In this document: positions 8,965 through 17,595 of the stretch, one piece after another | How the letters are laid out: each line of letters begins with the position of its first letter | Numbering within the stretch: the stretch's first letter is position 1 | Assembly: GCA_047459075.1 (NCBI GenBank) | Contig: VSCH01000009.1 | Coordinates: 18,471-82,470, forward strand | Direction: 5' to 3' | DNA from: ZC4RG19 sp017577565 | GTDB taxonomy: Bacteria; Actinomycetota; Acidimicrobiia; Acidimicrobiales; VFJN01 | DNA: 64,000 nucleotides | Position numbers and translations under genes: made by a program | Notes under the pieces: generated by a model | What the model was told of the DNA's origin: nothing | The model's database searches: none | The model's input: only the letters and a program-made list of their open reading frames with translations

Positions 8965-10263
8965 ATGACCAGCTGGGGGAGGGACCTCGACGCCGACGCG
9001 CGCCGCCCGACGGACGACGACCGTCCCGGTGGCCGCCGCCCACCGCGAGACGACGACACGATCGTGCTCAAGCCGGACCTGGTCCTGCCGGCGTCGGATG
9101 CGCCGACGGCGCTGGAGCTCCTGCCGGGCGACGACCGGGGCGTCGACCCGCTGCCCAGCACGGGCTCGCTCGTCTGGGCCCCCGATCCGACCGAGCCGCT
9201 GCCGGTGCCGGCCGGCGAGGCGACGGGCGCCCGCGGGCGGTCCACGTCCGTCGACCCCACGATCGTCGCCCCGCCCGACCCCGGCTGGCCCGACCCGACC
9301 GGCGAGCCCCTCGGGCCGGGCGGTCCCCCGCCGTCGGCGCCGACCCCGCCCGGCCGCCACGCCCCCCGCCCGCCGGGCCCGGGCGCGCCGGCCGGTCCGC
9401 CCGCCGGCGGCCGCCGCGCCAACCCCGTCGTGCTCGCCGTCGTCGCGGTGGCGGTCGTCCTGGTCCTCGTGGCCGTGCTCGTGTCGGGCGGCGACGGCGC
9501 CGACGAGCCGCGCGCCGCCGACCCGATGGCCGCCCTGGGCGACGGCGCCGCCGGCCCCATCGTCGGCCCCACCGGCGTGGTCGGCTGGTGGTCGGGGTCG
9601 GAGTGGGTGCCCCGCGGGGAGGACGACCCGCCGGGCGCCGGCCTGGACTACACGGTCGTCGGCGTCGACGACGCCACCCGCACCGCCCGCGGCGTGGCCG
9701 TCGCCGAGGACTGCCCGGCGCAGCAGGCGGCGCACGACGTCGCCGTCGACCTCGGGGACGGCGACGGGCCGCCGCCGATCGCGGTGGCCGGCGTGGCCGA
9801 CCCCCGCCCCCGCCCGGTCGACGTCTGGAACCCCGAGGCGCCCGTCTACCAGCAGGCCGCGGCCGAGGTGGCCACCCGCCTGGGGGCGTCGACGCCGGTC
9901 ACCGTCACCCAGCTGCTGCGCACCGACCTCGACGGCGACGGCACCCTCGAGGTCCTCGTCGCCGCCGAGCACGTCACCGACCCGGAGGGCCTGTCCCCGC
10001 AGGTCGGCGACTGGTCGGTCGTCTTCCTGCGCCGGGTCGTGGGCGACGGGGTCGCCACCGACGTGCTGGCCTCGTCGGTCGTCCACGGCACCGGCGACCG
10101 GCTGGAGCGCATCCAGATCGCCGCGCTGGCCGACCTGAACGGCGACGGGACGATGGAGGTGGCGCTGTCCGGCCGGTCCGCGACCGGCGAGTGGACCTCG
10201 ATCCAGGCCGTGGGTGAGGGCGGCACGCCGACCGAGGTGCTGCGGGCCGGCTGCGAGCGCTGA
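8965..10263 (+). CDS. membrane-anchored protein with FG-GAP-like repeats
   Basis: This is about 432 residues of unknown function. A Pro/Gly/Asp-rich cytoplasmic N-terminus of roughly 150 residues is followed by one membrane segment (about 154-174) and an exported domain. The exported part has two acidic repeats, DLDGDGTLEVL (about 321) and DLNGDGTMEVAL (about 390). They resemble the Ca-binding loops of FG-GAP/integrin-like or dockerin-like repeats. The ATG at 8965 was preferred to 8956 because a TAGGAAT box (8951-8957) overlaps the earlier ATG. The topology suggests a surface or periplasm-like sensor or structural protein; no enzyme motif is seen. Confidence 0.6.
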   Translation: MTSWGRDLDADARRPTDDDRPGGRRPPRDDDTIVLKPDLVLPASDAPTALELLPGDDRGVDPLPSTGSLVWAPDPTEPLPVPAGEATGARGRSTSVDPTIVAPPDPGWPDPTGEPLGPGGPPPSAPTPPGRHAPRPPGPGAPAGPPAGGRRANPVVLAVVAVAVVLVLVAVLVSGGDGADEPRAADPMAALGDGAAGPIVGPTGVVGWWSGSEWVPRGEDDPPGAGLDYTVVGVDDATRTARGVAVAEDCPAQQAAHDVAVDLGDGDGPPPIAVAGVADPRPRPVDVWNPEAPVYQQAAAEVATRLGASTPVTVTQLLRTDLDGDGTLEVLVAAEHVTDPEGLSPQVGDWSVVFLRRVVGDGVATDVLASSVVHGTGDRLERIQIAALADLNGDGTMEVALSGRSATGEWTSIQAVGEGGTPTEVLRAGCER

Positions 10264-10318
10264 GCCCCGGTCCGGCGCGGGTCGGCGGCCCCGGGCGGCG
10301 GCCGGCCCGCGCCCCGGC

Positions 10319-11413
10319 TCAGGCGTGGCGGAACGCCTCGACCATCGCCGCCCGCCAGGCCTTGAGGTTGGGGTTGTGGTGCTCCTCCGGCGAGCGGCCG
10401 AGCCGCACCACCAGCAGGTCGAGCGGCGGGCAGAGCATGAGCGACTGGCCCTCGTAGCCGCTGGCCCAGAACGTCCCCAGCTCGTCGCCGACGCTCCACC
10501 AGTGGGCCCCGTACCAGCGGTCCTCGTCGGGGTCGTAGCTGCGGACACGGCGGGCGTGGTCGACCCAGCCCTCGGGCAGGAGGCGCCGCCCCTCCCACAC
10601 GCCGTCCCGCAGGTAGAGCAGGCCGAAGCGCAGGTAGTCGCGGGCGGTGGCGTAGACGTAGGACGAGGCGGCGAACGTGCCGGCGTCGTCGAAGCGGGGG
10701 TCGGCCGAGCGCATGCCCAGCGGCCCGAACAGCCGGTCGTGGAGGAAGCGCCGGTAGGGCTCGCCGGGCCCGACGACCCGGGCCACGATGCCGGAGACGA
10801 TGTTCGACGTGCCCGACGAGTAGTTGAAGACCGTGTCGGGCGGGTGGGCGAGCGGCCGGGCGGCGGCGTAGGCGGCCATGTCGGCCCGGCCCTCGCCGAA
10901 GAGCATCTCGATGACGTGCGAGACGCCCGAGTCGTCGTAGACCTCGCTGAAGTCGAGGCCGTCCCGCATGGTGAGCAGGTGCTCGAGGGTGATGGCGTGG
11001 CGGGGGTCGTCGGGGTCCGACCACTCGGGCACCGGTGCCGGGTCGGTCAGCGACAGGCGCCCCTCGCCGACGAGGATCCCCACGACGGCGTGGAGGATCG
11101 ACTTGGCCATCGACCACGACAGCAGACGGGTGTCGGGGGTGACCGGCTCGTCGGGCCGGTCCCAGTGCTCGAGCTCGCCGCCGTAGCGCTCGACGACCAG
11201 CCGCCCCCGGTGGACGACGCCGACGGCGTAGGTCGTGCCGTAGCGGTCGGTGTCGGTCGTGATCTCGTCGATCAGCTCGGCCAGGCGGCCGGCCACGGCG
11301 GCGGGCGGCTCGGCGCGGGGCCACTCCTCGGTGGGCCACGGCACCCCGTCGGGCTGGGGTGGCAGGGGCACCAGCGGCCGGCGCCGCATGTCCTCGATGG
11401 TCGGCGTCTCCAC
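10319..11413 (-). CDS. class C beta-lactamase-like serine hydrolase
   Basis: This is about 364 residues of the beta-lactamase/penicillin-binding-like hydrolase family (PF00144). The nucleophile motif SMAK is at about residues 101-104, the Tyr-containing motif (NYSSGTSN) at about 196, and a C-terminal HWWS segment stands where the third motif lies. Members include esterases and D-amino acid peptidases; resistance activity cannot be inferred. No signal peptide is seen, which suggests a cytosolic esterase. GTG 11413 is chosen because TATGGT (11421-11426) lies seven bases upstream. The ATG at 11425 overlaps that box and would add four residues. Confidence 0.8.
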   Translation of the reverse strand: METPTIEDMRRRPLVPLPPQPDGVPWPTEEWPRAEPPAAVAGRLAELIDEITTDTDRYGTTYAVGVVHRGRLVVERYGGELEHWDRPDEPVTPDTRLLSWSMAKSILHAVVGILVGEGRLSLTDPAPVPEWSDPDDPRHAITLEHLLTMRDGLDFSEVYDDSGVSHVIEMLFGEGRADMAAYAAARPLAHPPDTVFNYSSGTSNIVSGIVARVVGPGEPYRRFLHDRLFGPLGMRSADPRFDDAGTFAASSYVYATARDYLRFGLLYLRDGVWEGRRLLPEGWVDHARRVRSYDPDEDRWYGAHWWSVGDELGTFWASGYEGQSLMLCPPLDLLVVRLGRSPEEHHNPNLKAWRAAMVEAFRHA

Positions 11414-11456
11414 GGCGGACACCATACGATCCGGCGCCGTGGCGGTCGTGCGGCGG

Positions 11457-11480
11457 CCCCGCCACCGGGCGGTGGCGGGG
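11457..11480 (-). terminator. hairpin after the Hsp70-like gene
   Basis: CCCCGCCACC (11457-11466) pairs perfectly with GGTGGCGGGG (11471-11480) around GGGC. It lies about 40 bases past the stop codon of the Hsp70-like gene, upstream of the serine hydrolase gene on the same strand. No T run follows. Confidence 0.5.
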
Positions 11481-11519
11481 CTCGACCCCGGCGCGCCGCC
11501 GGTGGCGGCCGGGGCGGGG

Positions 11520-13514
11520 TCAGCGGTCGGGGAGCGGGTGGCAGTTCCCGGTCCGGACCTCCGGCCGGTGCACGGCGTGGTCGTGGTCGGCCACCGCCGC
11601 GCACATCTGCGTCGCGTCGGCCCCGATCGACTCGGGCGTGTACTTCGTGAGGGCGGACGACGCCTCGTCGGTGACGTGCCAGTCGGCCTCGGGGATGCCG
11701 TTGGTGCCCGCCCGGTCCGGCGGCTGCGTGTCGGGGAACAGGTGGACGTGGAGCGTGCCCTCGCCGCCGATCTCGGGGGTGTAGCCGATGACCTCGTAGT
11801 AGGCCCGGTACTGGCCGGTGGCGTCGTCGATCTCGACGTCGGTGATGCGGATGAACGGCCCCTCGGCCTCGAGCTCCGACACGGTGGTGGCCACCGACTC
11901 GGGCGGGGCCGTCGTGGCCGGCGCGCCCGCGCCGCCCGGGTCGGGCGCCTCGGCGCCGGCCCCGCCGTCGGTGGCCCCGCCGGCCACGGCCGTCGCGTCC
12001 GGGTCGTCGTCCCCGCCGCGCAGCGCGACGGCTGCGATCCCGCCGGCCAGCACCAGCAGGGCGAGGGCGGCGACCGCGCCGAGCCACCGGCGCGAGCCGC
12101 CGTCCGCCCGCTCGTGCTCGCCGCTGGCGCGGCCCGCCCGGCCCGGCCCCGGGTGCCCGGGGGCGCGGTGCTCGCCGCTGTCCCGGCGGGGCCGGCGGCG
12201 GTCGGGCGGCGGGCCGCCGTCGCCCGGCACGACGACCCGGCGCGGGTCGCGCTCGACGCGCGGCGCCAGCGGGTCGGCGGCCGGCGCCGCCGCGGTGCGC
12301 GCCGGGGCCTCGGGCTGCACGACGGTCGCGTCACCCGCACCGGCGTGGGCCGCCGGTGCCTCGTGGTGGGCGGCGGTCGGCGGGAGGGCCTCGGTCGTTG
12401 CCCCGGCGCCGGCCGGTGTCGCCGCGGCCGGCGCGCCGCCGTCGAGCGCCCCGCCCACCGTGGCGGCCATGATGGCGGCGCCCGTGCACACCGCGTACTT
12501 GGGGTGGGCGTCGACGGCCACCGGGCGGCCGAAGGCCGACGACACCAGCTCGGCCACCAGCGGGGTGCGCGACGAGCCGCCGACCAGCAGCACCGCCGTG
12601 ATGCCCTGGGGCTCGACCTCCGCCGACCGCAGGGCCCGGTTCATGGCGGTGATCGAGTCGGTGAGCGCCGGGCGCACCATCGCCTCGTACTCGGACCGGG
12701 TGAGGCGCACCTCGGTCTGCAGGCCCGGCAGCAGCACGGGGATCGACACGTCGGTGTCGCTGGAGAGCGCCTCCTTGGCGTCGACGCACTCCTGGCGCAG
12801 CCGGGCCACCGCGGCCTGGGCCGCGGGGTCGTCGGGGTCGAGCTCGTCGAGGGCAGGGCTGATGGCCGTGGCCACGTGGTGGAACACGGCCTGGTCGAAG
12901 TCGACCCCGCCCAGCCGCTCGATGCCCTCCGGGGAGCCGAGGATCTCCCAGCCGTCGCCGGCCTTGCGGAGCACCGCGGCGTCGAACGTGCCGCCGCCCA
13001 GGTCGTAGACGGCGACGACGGAGCCGGGCTCGACCCGGGACTGCGACGCGTAGTGGATGGCGGCGGCCTCGGGCTCGGTGACCGTGGCGACGTCGTCGAG
13101 GTCGGCCCGGGTGATGGCCTGGCGGAGCAGGTCGAGCTTGTAGGCGCCCCAGTTGGCCGGGTGCGAGACGGCGACGCCGGCGGGCGGCCCGCCCTCGACC
13201 TCGCTCACCTGGGCGACGACCGCCCGCAGCACGTGCGCCATCAGCGCGTCGGCGGAGTACGGCGTGCCGCCGAGGATGATCGGCGTCGGGTCGCCGACCC
13301 GCCGCTTGAACTCGCGGGCGACGCGGTCGGGCTCGGTCGCCGCCCGGCGGACCGCGGCCTCGCCGACGAGCACCGAGCCGTCGTCCCGCAGCAGCACGAC
13401 CGTCGGGATGGACGGCGCCCGGTTGCCGAGGCTGGCGACGTCGGTCCGCCCGTCCCGCCACACGGCCGCGGCCGTGAAGGTGGTCCCGATGTCGATCCCC
13501 AGGTAGTAGGTCAT
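11520..13514 (-). CDS. membrane-anchored Hsp70/DnaK-like protein
   Basis: The 664-residue protein starts with an actin-like ATPase domain (about 1-350): phosphate-1 motif LGIDIGTTFTAAAV, the DLGGGTFD motif, and the adenosine motif LLVGGSSRTP. The DnaK peptide-binding domain is replaced by a low-complexity Ala/Pro/Arg linker, a single membrane segment (about 477-499), and an exported domain of roughly 165 residues ending with a cysteine pair. The ATPase therefore sits in the cytosol and the tail outside. Comparable membrane Hsp70-family proteins occur in actinobacteria with unknown roles. It has a Shine-Dalgarno-like GGAGAGG before the ATG and a TATCAT -10 box at 13557-13562. Confidence 0.8.
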   Translation of the reverse strand: MTYYLGIDIGTTFTAAAVWRDGRTDVASLGNRAPSIPTVVLLRDDGSVLVGEAAVRRAATEPDRVAREFKRRVGDPTPIILGGTPYSADALMAHVLRAVVAQVSEVEGGPPAGVAVSHPANWGAYKLDLLRQAITRADLDDVATVTEPEAAAIHYASQSRVEPGSVVAVYDLGGGTFDAAVLRKAGDGWEILGSPEGIERLGGVDFDQAVFHHVATAISPALDELDPDDPAAQAAVARLRQECVDAKEALSSDTDVSIPVLLPGLQTEVRLTRSEYEAMVRPALTDSITAMNRALRSAEVEPQGITAVLLVGGSSRTPLVAELVSSAFGRPVAVDAHPKYAVCTGAAIMAATVGGALDGGAPAAATPAGAGATTEALPPTAAHHEAPAAHAGAGDATVVQPEAPARTAAAPAADPLAPRVERDPRRVVVPGDGGPPPDRRRPRRDSGEHRAPGHPGPGRAGRASGEHERADGGSRRWLGAVAALALLVLAGGIAAVALRGGDDDPDATAVAGGATDGGAGAEAPDPGGAGAPATTAPPESVATTVSELEAEGPFIRITDVEIDDATGQYRAYYEVIGYTPEIGGEGTLHVHLFPDTQPPDRAGTNGIPEADWHVTDEASSALTKYTPESIGADATQMCAAVADHDHAVHRPEVRTGNCHPLPDR

Positions 13515-13610
13515 CCGCCCGCCTCTCCACCCTTCAGGTCCGGATGCGAGGCGGGGATGATACCGCCGGGGCGCGGCGGCGCTGCCGCGGGGCGCCGCCG
13601 CGCCCCGGCC

Positions 13611-15344
13611 TCAGAGCGTCTCGGCGAAGCTGACCTCGCCCTCGCCGCGCAGCACGTTCTTCAGCAGCTTGCCCGACGCGTTGCGGGGCAGCGGCTCGTC
13701 GCGCAGCTCGACGTGGGCCGGCACCTTGAAGTCGGCGAGCTCGGCCCGCACCCACTCGCGGACCTCGTCCTCGGTCAGGGTGTGGCCCGGCTCGACCTGG
13801 ACGACCGCCTTGACCTCCTCGCCCAGCTCGGGGTGGGGCACGCCGATGACGGCGGCGTCCGCGATGGCCGGGTGCTCGACGAGGCGGTTCTCGATCTCGA
13901 CGCAGTAGACGTTCTCACCGCCCCGGATGATCATGTCCTTCTTGCGGTCGGTGATGGTGAGGAACCCCTCGTCGTCGAGGAAGCCGATGTCACCGGTGTG
14001 CAGCCAGCCCTCCTCGTCGATCGCCTCCGCGGTGGCCTCGGGCTTGTTCCAGTAGCCCTTCATGACGATCGGGCCGCGGATGCAGACCTCGCCGGTCCGG
14101 CCGGTGGGCAGCGGGTTGTCGTCGTCGTCGACGATGCGGACCTCGACGGTCGGGACCGGCGGGCCGACCGAGTCGGGCTTGCGCTTGGCGTCGGCCCCGC
14201 TGATGACCGTGGCGACCGACGACGTCTCGGTCAGCCCGTAGGCGTTGGAGGTCGAGCGCACGTTGGGGAAGGTCTCGGCGATCTTGCGCTGCAGCTCCTC
14301 GGCCGAGGGCGACCCGCCGAAGGCCACGGAGGTCACCGTCGAGGTGTCGTAGTCGTGCCGGCCCGGGTACTCGCAGACCCGCCACACCATGGTCGGCACC
14401 GTCGCCCAGACGGTGACGCCGTGCTCCTCGATCAGGCGCAGCGCCTCGGCGGGGTCGAACCGGCCCACCGGGATGACGATCTTGACCCCGGCGAGCATCC
14501 CGACGACCAGCCCCGAGTGGCAGCCCGACACGTGGAACAGCGGCGAGGTGAGCAGCGACACCGTTGGCCCGCCACCGCCCAGCATGTTGCCGGCCTCGGG
14601 GTCGGCCATGGCGTTGGCGACGGTCGTGTACAGCGTGTTCTGGAGGTTGGCGATCATCGACCGGTGGGTCGAGATCGCCCCCTTGGGCCGGCCCGTCGTC
14701 CCCGACGTGTAGAAGATGACGGCGTCGTCGTCCTCGGCGATCGGCGTGTCGGGGAAGCGGTCGGTCGGCTCGGCCGTCAGCTCGTCGAAGCGGTGCAGCT
14801 CGGCCTTGGCCCCGGCGGACCGGGGGAAGTCCTCGGGCGACGCGTCGATCAGGTAGACGTGGGCCAGGTCGGGCGCCTCGTCGAGCCGGTCGGCGATCCG
14901 CTCGAAGCGCTTGCGGTCGGCGACGAGCACCTTCGACCCCGAGTCCTGCAGGCCGTAGAGGATCTCGTCGGCCTTCCACCACCCGTTGAGGCCGACGAGG
15001 ATCGCGCCCGTCGACACGGTGGCCCAGAACGCCAGGCACCACTCCGGGTTGTTCTGGCTGAGGACCGCCACCCGATCGCCGTGGCCGACGCCGCACCGCT
15101 CGGCCAGGGCGTGGGCGACCCCGTTCGAGGTCTCGACGAAGGTCCGGTAGCCGTAGGTCCGGTCGCCGTGGACGATGAAGGTCTGCTCGTCGCCCCGGGC
15201 GATCGCCGCCTGCGGGATCTCGCGCAGGGAGCGCATGCGGTCCTTGTAGACCTGCATCGGCCGGCCGAGGACCTCCTCGGTCGTGACCTCGAACATCCCT
15301 CCGGGCCCGGTGAGCTGGGCTCGGACCTCCGACAGGCTGGGCAT
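13611..15344 (-). CDS. acyl-CoA synthetase (AMP-forming, FadD-like)
   Basis: This 577-residue class I adenylate-forming enzyme activates a carboxylic acid to an acyl-adenylate and then an acyl-CoA. The ATP loop YTSGTTGRPKG is at about 212-222, the GLTETSS motif in the middle, the TGD and DRKKDMII hinge region near 460-480, and the catalytic Lys in NASGK near the C-terminus. Chain length cannot be read; medium/long-chain fatty acid or a catabolic acid is likely. GGGGGGAG before the ATG is a clear ribosome site. A palindromic operator-like sequence lies 15 bases upstream of the start, so a repressor (probably TetR type) is likely. Confidence 0.88.
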   Translation of the reverse strand: MPSLSEVRAQLTGPGGMFEVTTEEVLGRPMQVYKDRMRSLREIPQAAIARGDEQTFIVHGDRTYGYRTFVETSNGVAHALAERCGVGHGDRVAVLSQNNPEWCLAFWATVSTGAILVGLNGWWKADEILYGLQDSGSKVLVADRKRFERIADRLDEAPDLAHVYLIDASPEDFPRSAGAKAELHRFDELTAEPTDRFPDTPIAEDDDAVIFYTSGTTGRPKGAISTHRSMIANLQNTLYTTVANAMADPEAGNMLGGGGPTVSLLTSPLFHVSGCHSGLVVGMLAGVKIVIPVGRFDPAEALRLIEEHGVTVWATVPTMVWRVCEYPGRHDYDTSTVTSVAFGGSPSAEELQRKIAETFPNVRSTSNAYGLTETSSVATVISGADAKRKPDSVGPPVPTVEVRIVDDDDNPLPTGRTGEVCIRGPIVMKGYWNKPEATAEAIDEEGWLHTGDIGFLDDEGFLTITDRKKDMIIRGGENVYCVEIENRLVEHPAIADAAVIGVPHPELGEEVKAVVQVEPGHTLTEDEVREWVRAELADFKVPAHVELRDEPLPRNASGKLLKNVLRGEGEVSFAETL

Positions 15345-15358
15345 CGTGCTCTCCCCCC

Positions 15359-15380
15359 TCGCTGATGCGTTCGTCAGCGA
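15359..15380 (-). promoter_or_regulatory. operator-like palindrome upstream of fadD-like gene
   Basis: On the minus strand TCGCTGA and TCAGCGA form 7-base arms around eight bases (15359-15365 and 15374-15380). A TACCCT -10-like box lies directly upstream (15381-15386), so the palindrome would cover the transcription start, a typical repressor position. Its CTGACGA half-site also occurs in the palindrome upstream of the ABC transporter at 52341. Confidence 0.55.
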
Positions 15381-15440
15381 AGGGTAGCCCGTGCGGGGTC
15401 GGGCCCGGCCGGGCCCGACCCCGCACCGGCGGCGCGCCGG

Positions 15441-16349
15441 TCAGCCGCGGAAGGGCGCGGCCACCTCCTCGAGGAACCGGTCGATCGCCTCGATCTTCTG
15501 CGGGCCCTGGCCGAGGGTGAAGTCCGGCACGATCAGCTCGTCGAGGCCGATCGCCGCGTAGGCGTCGACGACCTCGCGCATGCGGTCCGGCGTGCCGGCC
15601 ATGACGGGCCGGGGGACCGCGGCCTCGATCTGGGCCGCCTGCGCCTCGTCGTCGGTGAAGAACACCAGCGCCTGGGCCGAGCGCCGGATCTCGGCGGGGT
15701 TCCGGCCCACCCGCTCGCAGGCCCGGTCCAGGGCCGCCGACCGCTCGGCGATGTGGTCGGGCAGGCCCCAGGTGTTCCACTCGTCCGCGTGGCGGGCGAC
15801 GACGCCGAGCATGCGGTCGCCCTTGCCGCCCACCAGGATCGGCAGGCGGTCCTGGACGGGCTTCGGCTCGCAGCGGGCGTCGGTCACCCGGTAGTGCTCG
15901 CCGTGGAACGTCGTGGTCGGCTGCGTCAGCAGGCCCCGCACGACCTGGACCGCCTCGGCGAACCGGTCGACCCGCTCCCGGGGCGGCGGCAGCTCGATGC
16001 CGTACTGCTCGTGCTCGTTGACCTGCCACCCGGCGCCGAGGCCGAGCACGAACCGCCCGCCGGTGACGTGGTCGATGGTGGCGGCCATGTTGGCCACCAC
16101 CGCCGGGTGGCGGTACGTGTTGCCGAGCACCAGCGGTCCGACCCGCACCCGCTCGGTCACCGCGCCCAGCGCGGCGAGCGAGGAGCCGGCCTCGAGGGTC
16201 GGCGTCTCCGGCGGGTAGGGGCCCGGCTGGTCGGGCATGAAGTGGTCGGCGACCCAGACCCCGTCCCAGCCGGTGGCGTCCGCGTGGCGGGCGGCCGCGA
16301 GCACCTCGGACCAGGGCTGGTGGGGCGAGGTCCACAACGAGAACCGCAT
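15441..16349 (-). CDS. LLM-class oxidoreductase, probably F420-dependent
   Basis: This 302-residue TIM-barrel protein belongs to the luciferase-like monooxygenase superfamily. It opens MRFSLWTSPHQPW and contains WVADHF, the GPLVLGNTYRHPAVVANMAATIDH stretch (near 70-95) and GLGAGW, all typical of actinobacterial members that use coenzyme F420. The substrate is unknown. It lies downstream of the serC region and upstream of the acyl-CoA synthetase on the same strand, with about 96 bases between, so it may be a separate unit. FMN use cannot be excluded. Confidence 0.8.
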   Translation of the reverse strand: MRFSLWTSPHQPWSEVLAAARHADATGWDGVWVADHFMPDQPGPYPPETPTLEAGSSLAALGAVTERVRVGPLVLGNTYRHPAVVANMAATIDHVTGGRFVLGLGAGWQVNEHEQYGIELPPPRERVDRFAEAVQVVRGLLTQPTTTFHGEHYRVTDARCEPKPVQDRLPILVGGKGDRMLGVVARHADEWNTWGLPDHIAERSAALDRACERVGRNPAEIRRSAQALVFFTDDEAQAAQIEAAVPRPVMAGTPDRMREVVDAYAAIGLDELIVPDFTLGQGPQKIEAIDRFLEEVAAPFRG

Positions 16350-16422
16350 CCCGCCAGCGTGTCAGCCCGCCGGCCGGGCGCGCGCCGCCCGCCGGGTGCG
16401 GGTCCGGGGGGCCGGGCCGCCC

Positions 16423-17553
16423 TCAGCCGCGCAGGCGCTCGACCACGTAGTCGATGCAGTGGGTCAGCGCCTCGACGTCCTCGGGGTCGATCGCCGGGTA
16501 GAGCGCGATGCGGAGCTGGTTGCGGCCCAGCTTGCGGTAGCTCTCGGTGTCGACGACGAAGTTGTCGCGCAGCACCGCGGAGACCTGCTTGGCGTCGATC
16601 GACTCGTCGAGGTCGATCGTGGCCACGACGTGGCTGCGCAGCGCCGGGTCGGCGACGAACGGCGTGGCGTAGTCGCTCGCCTCGGCCCAGCTGTAGATGA
16701 TCTCGGCCGACCGGTCGCACCGGGCCACCGCGAACGGCAGGCCGCCGTTGTGGATGATCCACTCGAGCTGCTGGACGGCCAGGAAGATCGTGGCCAGGGC
16801 CGGCGTGTTGTAGGTCTGGTCCTTGCGGCTGTTCTCGAGCGCGATCCCGAGGTCGAGGAACGGCGGGCACCAGCGGCCGTCCCGCTTGATCCGCTCGATG
16901 CGCTCGACGGCGGCGGGGGAGAGGGCGGCGATCCACAGGCCGCCGTCCGAGGCCAGCGCCTTCTGCGGCGCGAAGTAGTAGGCGTCGACCTGCGAGGCGT
17001 CGAGCCGCAGGCCGCCGGCCGCCGAGGTGCCGTCGACGAGCACGAGCCCCTCGGCACCCTCGGGGCGGCGGGGCGTGACCGCCACACCCGTCGAGGTCTC
17101 GTTGTGGGTCAGGCAGTAGGCGTCGACGTCCGGGGTCGCCTTGGCCTCGGGCGCCGTGCCCGGGGGCGACTCGATGACCTCGGGGTCCTCGAGGTGGGGC
17201 GCGGCCTTCGCGCAGGCGGCGAACTTCGAGGAGAACTCGCCGAAGCTGAGGTGCTGGCTGCGCCGCTCGATGAGGTGGAAGGTGGCGGCGTCCCAGAACG
17301 CGGTGGTGCCGCCGTTGCCGAGCACGACCTCGTAGCCGTCGGGGAGCGACAGCAGCTCGGACACGCCGTTGCGCAGCGCCGCCACCATGAACCGCACGGT
17401 GGCGGCCCGGTGGCTCGTGCCCAGGTACGTGGGGGCGGCCTCGGCCAGCGCGGCGACCGCCTCGGGGCGGACCTTGGACGGGCCGGAGCCGAAGCGCCCG
17501 TCGCGGGGCAGCAGGTCCTCGGGGATCCGTATCGCTTCGGTCGCCTCGCTCAC
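16423..17553 (-). CDS. serC: phosphoserine aminotransferase
   Basis: SerC converts 3-phosphohydroxypyruvate, the product of SerA, to O-phosphoserine with glutamate as amino donor. The 376-residue product is the actinobacterial type: it opens with IPEDLLPRDGRFGSGPSKVR, has the LGTSHR segment, the PLP lysine in APQKALAS, and the late KLGRNQLRIALYPAI block. The GTG at 17553 gives the family length and lies seven bases after a GATAGT box (17561-17566). It is divergent from the aminotransferase gene at 17596 with only 42 bases between starts. serA lies about 5 kb away. Confidence 0.93.
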   Translation of the reverse strand: MSEATEAIRIPEDLLPRDGRFGSGPSKVRPEAVAALAEAAPTYLGTSHRAATVRFMVAALRNGVSELLSLPDGYEVVLGNGGTTAFWDAATFHLIERRSQHLSFGEFSSKFAACAKAAPHLEDPEVIESPPGTAPEAKATPDVDAYCLTHNETSTGVAVTPRRPEGAEGLVLVDGTSAAGGLRLDASQVDAYYFAPQKALASDGGLWIAALSPAAVERIERIKRDGRWCPPFLDLGIALENSRKDQTYNTPALATIFLAVQQLEWIIHNGGLPFAVARCDRSAEIIYSWAEASDYATPFVADPALRSHVVATIDLDESIDAKQVSAVLRDNFVVDTESYRKLGRNQLRIALYPAIDPEDVEALTHCIDYVVERLRG

Positions 17554-17595
17554 GCGTGCCACTATCGCGGCCGGTCGAGACAAGGAGCCAGTTCG

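Noticed and set aside
10274..10313. GGCGCGGG/CCCGCGCC inverted repeat between convergent genes as a terminator
   Set aside because: The loop is 24 bases and such G/C pairs are common by chance here; not strong enough to call.
11250..15365. Plus-strand open frame of more than 1300 codons opposite the Hsp70-like and acyl-CoA synthetase genes
   Set aside because: It lies antisense to two clear genes, its protein is Gly/Arg/Val-rich with no domain, and such long shadows are expected when third positions are almost all G or C.
16237..17595. Long upstream extension of the class I aminotransferase frame
   Set aside because: It is antisense to serC and lacks family similarity; the AAGGAG-TTG start at 17596 matches the enzyme's normal N-terminus.
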